Shown here piece by piece: positions 5,797-9,192 of a stretch of DNA of 9,192 bases. The stretch is taken from contig JAOPYU010000108.1 of assembly GCA_025964455.1 (NCBI GenBank), positions 1-9,192 on the forward strand. The letters run 5' to 3'. Both the position numbers and the translations under genes were made by a program. Source of the DNA: Thermoleophilia bacterium (lineage in GTDB: Bacteria; Actinomycetota; Thermoleophilia; Gaiellales; SKUG01). The notes under the pieces are model-generated. The model searched no databases and was not told the origin of the DNA. It saw only the letters and a program-made list of their open reading frames with translations. The first letter of the stretch is position 1, and every line of letters begins with the position of its first letter.

Positions 5797-6414
5797 ATGT
5801 TCGACCGCATCTCACCCAACACGATCACCTTCACGCGAATCGCCCTGATCCCGGCGTTCGTGCCGCTGCTGCTCGTGCGGGAGGAGTACAGCTACGGTCC
5901 GGAGATCGCATGTGCGCTCTTCGCGCTGCTGAGCGCGACGGACGGGCTCGACGGCTACGTCGCGCGCTCGCGCAACAAGGTGACACGGCTCGGCATCTTC
6001 CTCGATCCGCTCGCCGACAAGCTGCTCGTGACGGCGGCGCTCGTCGCGCTCGTGGACCTGCAGGAGATCGAGTCGTGGGTCGTCGTGCTCATCCTGAGCC
6101 GCGAGTTCGCGGTGACCGGCCTGCGGCTGATCGCCTCGAGCGAAGGCGTGGTCATCGCCGCGCACTGGCTCGGCAAGCTCAAGACCGTGGCGCAGATCGC
6201 ACTCGCGCTCGTGCTCATCCTGCCCGGCACCCCCGAGATGCTCGGCACGATCCTCACGATCGTGACCGTCGTGCTGACGGTCGGCTCCGGCGCGGAGTAC
6301 TTCTGGAAGGCACGCCACCTGCTGCGCGAGCAGCCCCGGACCCGCCACGGCGACGGCCCCGACGGTGCTCCCTCGCGTGAGACGACCGTGCGTTCCGAGT
6401 CGCCGCGCATCTGA
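5797..6414 (+). CDS. pgsA: CDP-diacylglycerol-glycerol-3-phosphate 3-phosphatidyltransferase (phosphatidylglycerophosphate synthase)
   Basis: A 205-residue integral membrane enzyme that makes phosphatidylglycerophosphate, the first committed step to phosphatidylglycerol and cardiolipin. The CDP-alcohol phosphatidyltransferase signature D-G-x2-A-R-x8-G-x3-D-x3-D is exact (D52, G53, A56, R57, G67, D70, D74), preceded by D49. NTITFTRIALIPAFVPLLLV at 8-27 is the usual first segment; further hydrophobic segments lie near 36-48, 76-88, 94-110, 130-143 and 148-165. The last 35 residues are polar and probably cytosolic. The start is ATG 5797; a GTG at 5788 overlapping the preceding stop is an equally workable coupled start and would add three residues. 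Related CDP-alcohol transferases (phosphatidylinositol-phosphate or cardiolipin synthase) are less likely given the N-P-N-x-IT-x-x-R-like beginning and length. It is the last gene of the operon; no terminator is evident after it. Confidence 0.9.
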   Translation: MFDRISPNTITFTRIALIPAFVPLLLVREEYSYGPEIACALFALLSATDGLDGYVARSRNKVTRLGIFLDPLADKLLVTAALVALVDLQEIESWVVVLILSREFAVTGLRLIASSEGVVIAAHWLGKLKTVAQIALALVLILPGTPEMLGTILTIVTVVLTVGSGAEYFWKARHLLREQPRTRHGDGPDGAPSRETTVRSESPRI

Positions 6415-6449
6415 ATTGACGGCGCGCCTGGCCGCATTTCATCTTCGCC

Positions 6450-6479
6450 CTTGAATTCAAGCCGGTGATGTAAAATCAC
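6450..6479 (+). promoter_or_regulatory. AT-rich promoter island with two palindromes upstream of the chromatin-like gene
   Basis: Within GC-rich surroundings lies the perfect 12-base palindrome CTTGAATTCAAG (6450-6461), followed by GTGAT (6465-6469) and ATCAC (6475-6479), an inverted repeat around GTAAA. TTGAAT (6451-6456) resembles a -35 and TAAAAT (6471-6476) a -10, but they are only 14 bases apart, so regulator-assisted transcription or a different -35 must be considered. Both palindromes overlap the promoter elements, as operators would. The A/T-rich, narrow-groove DNA is also a plausible target for the AT-hook protein encoded downstream (autoregulation, inference). Confidence 0.45.
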
Positions 6480-6524
6480 GGATCCGGGCAGGACCCGCCT
6501 GCACCGGGGACACCGAAACCGATC

Positions 6525-6531
6525 GAGGGAG
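6525..6531 (+). promoter_or_regulatory. Ribosome binding site fixing the GTG start of the chromatin-like gene
   Basis: GAGGGAG ends six bases before GTG 6538. It decides the start, because no ATG precedes the basic tail in this frame. Confidence 0.65.
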
Positions 6532-6537
6532 ACCGTC

Positions 6538-7110
6538 GTGGCCGCAGGCAAGGGACGAGCGAAGGCGAGCGCAGCCGCGAAGAAGGCCGCGGCAGGCGCT
6601 GCCCGGTCGGCGACCAAGGGCGCGGCCCGCGCGGCGACCAAGGCGGGCACCTCCGCAGCGAAGGCCGCAGCGAGCGCCGGCACCGAGCGCGTCGGCCGTG
6701 GTACGCGCTGGACCGAGGACCAGGTCGCGCTGCTGCTGGAGACGGTCGGCGCTTCCCGGACTGCCAAGGAGGCGTTCGAGGCGGTCGCGCGCGAGCTCGG
6801 CAAGAGCACCGGCACCGTGCAGCAGAAGTACTACAACCTCCAGAAGGCGAACGGCACGCCGGCGGGTCGTCGTCGCGGTCGCCCGCGCGGCGCCGCCGCA
6901 TCGCGTGCTGCAGGATCGAACGGTGCCGGCAGCGGCGCGTCCACGACCCGCGGTACTCGCGGCGCGGCGTCAGGCGGCGCGCTGCCGAACGCCACCGACC
7001 TGCGCAGCCTCACGGTCGACGAGCTGGTCGGCCTGGCCCAGCGCGTGAAGTCCGAGGTCGATCGTCGCCGCGCGGAGCTCGACGAGGCGGCGCGTCAGCT
7101 CAAGGGCTGA
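6538..7110 (+). CDS. Nucleoid-associated-type protein: H1-like tail, Myb/SANT-like domain, AT-hook
   Basis: A 190-residue, strongly basic protein with four parts. Residues 1-50 are an Ala/Lys/Arg-rich tail with AAKKAAAG, SATKGAAR and AATKAG repeats, like the tails of histone H1 and bacterial HU/H1 relatives. Residues 55-103 (RGTRWTEDQV...TVQQKYYNLQK) look like a Myb/SANT-type three-helix DNA-binding domain: an early Trp58, a first acidic helix, a second AFEAVARELG helix and a third helix with Q95, Q96, K97, Y98 and Y99. The spacing recalls the Bacillus RsfA family. Residues 110-118 (GRRRGRPRG) contain the exact AT-hook core R-G-R-P. A Gly/Ser/Ala linker leads to a C-terminal helix (about 155-188, heptad-like, SLTVDELVGLAQRV then charged) suited to oligomerisation. 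The likely role is DNA compaction or gene regulation; this is inference, since I do not recognise a named family for the whole protein. The gene has its own promoter island, a good SD and a GTG start, and its 3' end overlaps the MMPL gene by 16 bases. Confidence 0.75.
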   Translation: MAAGKGRAKASAAAKKAAAGAARSATKGAARAATKAGTSAAKAAASAGTERVGRGTRWTEDQVALLLETVGASRTAKEAFEAVARELGKSTGTVQQKYYNLQKANGTPAGRRRGRPRGAAASRAAGSNGAGSGASTTRGTRGAASGGALPNATDLRSLTVDELVGLAQRVKSEVDRRRAELDEAARQLKG

Positions 7111-9192
7111 AGCTCGGCCGCCTCGGGCTCGCCCGCAGGCGTGCCCACAGGCTCGGTCTGGGGCTCGTGCTCGAGCTGCACCTCGGGCAGCCAGCTGAGC
7201 CAGCCCGGGAGCCACCAATTGCGCTCGCCGAGCAGCGCCATCGCCGCCGGCAGCAGCACGCCGCGCACGAGGGTCGCGTCGATGAGCAGCGCGACCGCGA
7301 TGCCGAAGCCCATCTGCTGGAACATCACCAGGTCGCCCACGGCGAAGCCGACGAACACCGCGACGATGATGAGGGCCGCGCCCGTGATGAGCCGGCCCGT
7401 GGAGCCGACGCCCCACGCGACGGCCTCGGCCGTGTCTCCCGTGATCGCCCACCGCTCGCGGATCCGGGTCAGCAGGAACATGTGGTAGTCCATCGAGAGC
7501 CCGAACAGCACCGAGAACAGGAACAGCGGGACCCACGCCTCGGTGGTGTCGACCTGCTGCAGCCCGAGCAGCGCGGCGCCGACGCCGCGCTGGAACACGA
7601 GCACGAGCAGCCCGTAGGTCGCACCGATCGACAGCAGGTTGAGGCCGAGTGCGACGAACGGCACCGCGACCGAGCGGAACACCACGAGCAGGATCAGGAA
7701 GCTGAGTCCGAGCACGAAGGCGAGCACGCGCGGCAGCCACACGCTCATCACGTCGAAGTAGTCGATGTTGAGCGCCGTCTCACCAGTCACGAGCACGTCC
7801 ACCTCGCCGCCCGCGTCGCCGAGCGCCGCAGGCACGAGATCCTCACGCAGCTCACGGACGGATGCGACCGCGCTGCTCGAGACGGCGTCCGCGCCGACTG
7901 ACACGCGCAGCTCGACGACCTCGCCGTCGGCCGACCGGATGGGTTCCTGCACGGCGCCGAACCGCTCGTCGCGCGCGAGCGCGGCCCGCAGGTCGGCGAC
8001 CACGTCCTCGCCCGCGGCGTCGATGCCGCCCGCCTGTCGGATTGCGATGCGCGTCGGCGCCGAGGCCTGGCCCGGGAAGTGCTCCTGCAGCGCCTCGTAG
8101 CCCTGGCGGGAGGTGAGGTCCTCCGGGAAGGTCGCAACGCCCGATGCACCCGTCTCCATGTCGAGCAGCGGGGTGGCGGCGAGCAGCAGTGCGAGCGTCA
8201 CCGCGCCACCGAAGATGATCGGGCGCCGCATCACCTGCGTCACGAGATGGGGCCAGAACCCGTGCCCGTCGCCCGGCGTGGCGCGCCTGCCGAGCAGCGG
8301 CACGCGGAGGGAGTCGACGCGATCGCCGAGCAGCCGGAGCAGGGCCGGCAGCAGCGTGAGCGCCGCCAGCACGGCGGTGATGCCGACGAGGATGGCGCCG
8401 GCGGCGAGGCTGCGCATCACGGTCGTGGGGATGAGCAGCATGCCCGTCAGCGCCACGACGAAGGTGATGCCGCTGAACAGCACGGCCCGACTTGCGGTCG
8501 CGCCCGCGGTGCGGATCGCCGCGTCGACATCCGAGCCGGCGGCCCGCTCATCGCGCCAGCGCGACACCACGAACAGCGAATAGTCGATCCCGAGCGCGAG
8601 CCCCATGCCGGAAATCATGTTGACCACGAAGAGGTTGATCTCCCAGGCCTGGCCGAACAGCGCCGTCAGGGCCAGCGACGTGATGATCGCGACGATCGCG
8701 ATCGCGAGCGGGAGCAGGGCGCCGACGACCGTGCCGAACACGAGCAGCAGGACGAGCATGGCGACTGGGAGGCCGACGTACAGCTCGCCCTCGCGCAGGT
8801 CACGCTCGGAGAGCTCGGTGAGGTCCAGGTCGACGGAGTGGTCGCCCGTCACGTCGACCTCGAAGTCGGCGGAGCGATCCAGCTCGTGCACCGCCGCCAC
8901 CAGGCGCTCGGCCGCCGCCTCGTGGTCCTCCGCGGTGTACGCGATCGGGATGAGCATCGCGTGCCCGTCCTCCGAGACGGGAGGCCCGTCAGCTGTGCCA
9001 GCGGCGGCCTCTGCCCCGGATTCCTGGCCCGCCACGGTGACCCCGACCTTCGGTGCGCGCTCGGCAAGGCGTCCGATGAACCGCTGGAACTCGGGGGAGG
9101 TCACGAGGTGACGCTCGGATGCGACCACCAGCACTTCCTCGACCGCGACCGTCTCCTCGAAGTGCTCGTCGAGCAGCTCCATGGCCCTGATC
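7095..9192 (-). CDS. MMPL-family RND transporter, N-terminus outside the window
   Basis: About 698 residues are visible of an inner-membrane, proton-driven exporter of the RND superfamily (MMPL group), which typically moves lipids or hydrophobic compounds. Counting from the Met at 9182, the first membrane block (about 136-283) includes G-I-D200-Y201-S-L-F and the second (about 484-648) G-L-S-M-D565-Y566-H-M-F-L, the paired Asp-Tyr proton-relay sites, each followed by an R-rich loop (SRWRDE, TRIRERW). External loops lie at about 1-135 and 345-480. The Met at 9182 is probably internal: the frame continues I-R-A to the window edge, and the sequence resembles the segment just after TM1, so TM1 is missing. 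The cytoplasmic tail (665-695) is acidic and Pro-rich. The second relay motif has DYH where DYE is usual. Neighbouring regulators and substrate genes lie outside the window, so the cargo is unknown. Confidence 0.92.
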   Translation of the reverse strand, partial: IRAMELLDEHFEETVAVEEVLVVASERHLVTSPEFQRFIGRLAERAPKVGVTVAGQESGAEAAAGTADGPPVSEDGHAMLIPIAYTAEDHEAAAERLVAAVHELDRSADFEVDVTGDHSVDLDLTELSERDLREGELYVGLPVAMLVLLLVFGTVVGALLPLAIAIVAIITSLALTALFGQAWEINLFVVNMISGMGLALGIDYSLFVVSRWRDERAAGSDVDAAIRTAGATASRAVLFSGITFVVALTGMLLIPTTVMRSLAAGAILVGITAVLAALTLLPALLRLLGDRVDSLRVPLLGRRATPGDGHGFWPHLVTQVMRRPIIFGGAVTLALLLAATPLLDMETGASGVATFPEDLTSRQGYEALQEHFPGQASAPTRIAIRQAGGIDAAGEDVVADLRAALARDERFGAVQEPIRSADGEVVELRVSVGADAVSSSAVASVRELREDLVPAALGDAGGEVDVLVTGETALNIDYFDVMSVWLPRVLAFVLGLSFLILLVVFRSVAVPFVALGLNLLSIGATYGLLVLVFQRGVGAALLGLQQVDTTEAWVPLFLFSVLFGLSMDYHMFLLTRIRERWAITGDTAEAVAWGVGSTGRLITGAALIIVAVFVGFAVGDLVMFQQMGFGIAVALLIDATLVRGVLLPAAMALLGERNWWLPGWLSWLPEVQLEHEPQTEPVGTPAGEPEAAELQPLS
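7120..7140 (+). terminator. Hairpin just after the chromatin-like gene
   Basis: GCCTCGGG (7120-7127) pairs with CCCG (7132-7135) and AGGC (7137-7140) around a CTCG loop with one bulged C, forming eight pairs. It starts ten bases past the TGA of the plus-strand gene and lies inside the last codons of the MMPL gene. There is no T-run. A terminator role for the plus-strand gene is inferred from position. Confidence 0.3.

Noticed and set aside
4829..5815. Minus-strand frame opposite the ureohydrolase gene
   Set aside because: Its length mirrors the real gene and reflects the codon bias of the plus strand; the translation is rich in Arg, His and Asp with no motif.
6465..6479. CRP-type site GTGA...TCAC
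   Set aside because: The half-sites are seven bases apart rather than six, and the flanking T and A of the CRP consensus are missing, so I list it only as an unidentified palindrome.
5955..6815. Minus-strand frame across pgsA and the chromatin-like gene
   Set aside because: Spans two real genes and their promoter region antisense; no recognisable domain.
1..9192. Defence island, mobile element, CRISPR, tRNA or rRNA genes
   Set aside because: No transposase, integrase, repeat-spacer pattern, terminal repeats, cloverleaf or rRNA-like segment was seen on either strand; gene content is mainly housekeeping.

Overview
This 9.2-kb window is bacterial chromosomal DNA of very high GC content, with almost every third codon position G or C. 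It is gene-dense and holds ten genes, of which the first and last are cut by the window edges. GTG starts are frequent, genes overlap by a few bases, and the set (MMPL-type RND transporter, Lys/Ala-rich nucleoid-type protein, PgsA) fits a GC-rich actinobacterium. A deep-branching lineage such as Thermoleophilia is my guess, not something shown by the sequence. I see no phage genes, insertion sequence, CRISPR array, rRNA or tRNA.

Layout, left to right. (1) 1-122, minus: N-terminus of a short-chain dehydrogenase. (2) 123-312: divergent intergenic region with two inverted repeats, one lying exactly inside a candidate promoter. (3) 313-975, plus: stand-alone C39-like cysteine peptidase. (4) 982-2766, minus: 5'-nucleotidase/cyclic-phosphodiesterase of the UshA type, convergent with the peptidase gene (six bases between the stops). 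(5) 2987-3628, plus: Fe/Mn superoxide dismutase with its own promoter and SD, followed by a strong UUCG-capped hairpin. (6) 3803-6414, plus: a compact four-gene operon encoding a double-ACT protein, peptide deformylase, a ureohydrolase (agmatinase/formimidoylglutamase family) and phosphatidylglycerophosphate synthase; the joints are +4, -4 and about +5 bases. (7) 6538-7110, plus: a basic DNA-binding protein made of a histone-H1-like tail, a Myb/SANT-like helical domain, an AT-hook and a C-terminal helix, preceded by an AT-rich palindromic island. (8) 7095-9192, minus: MMPL/RND transporter whose N-terminus lies beyond the right edge; its 3' end overlaps the preceding gene by 16 bases.

How the genes may work together: most are housekeeping or envelope functions with no obvious common pathway. 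The operon is the only clear functional grouping; a formyl/one-carbon theme (GcvR-like ACT sensor, formate-releasing deformylase, possibly formamide-releasing ureohydrolase) is conceivable but speculative. The most unusual gene is the composite chromatin-like protein at 6538-7110. The most unusual regulatory arrangement is the promoter/operator in front of the C39-like peptidase. I found no convincing evidence for an entirely new multi-gene system.
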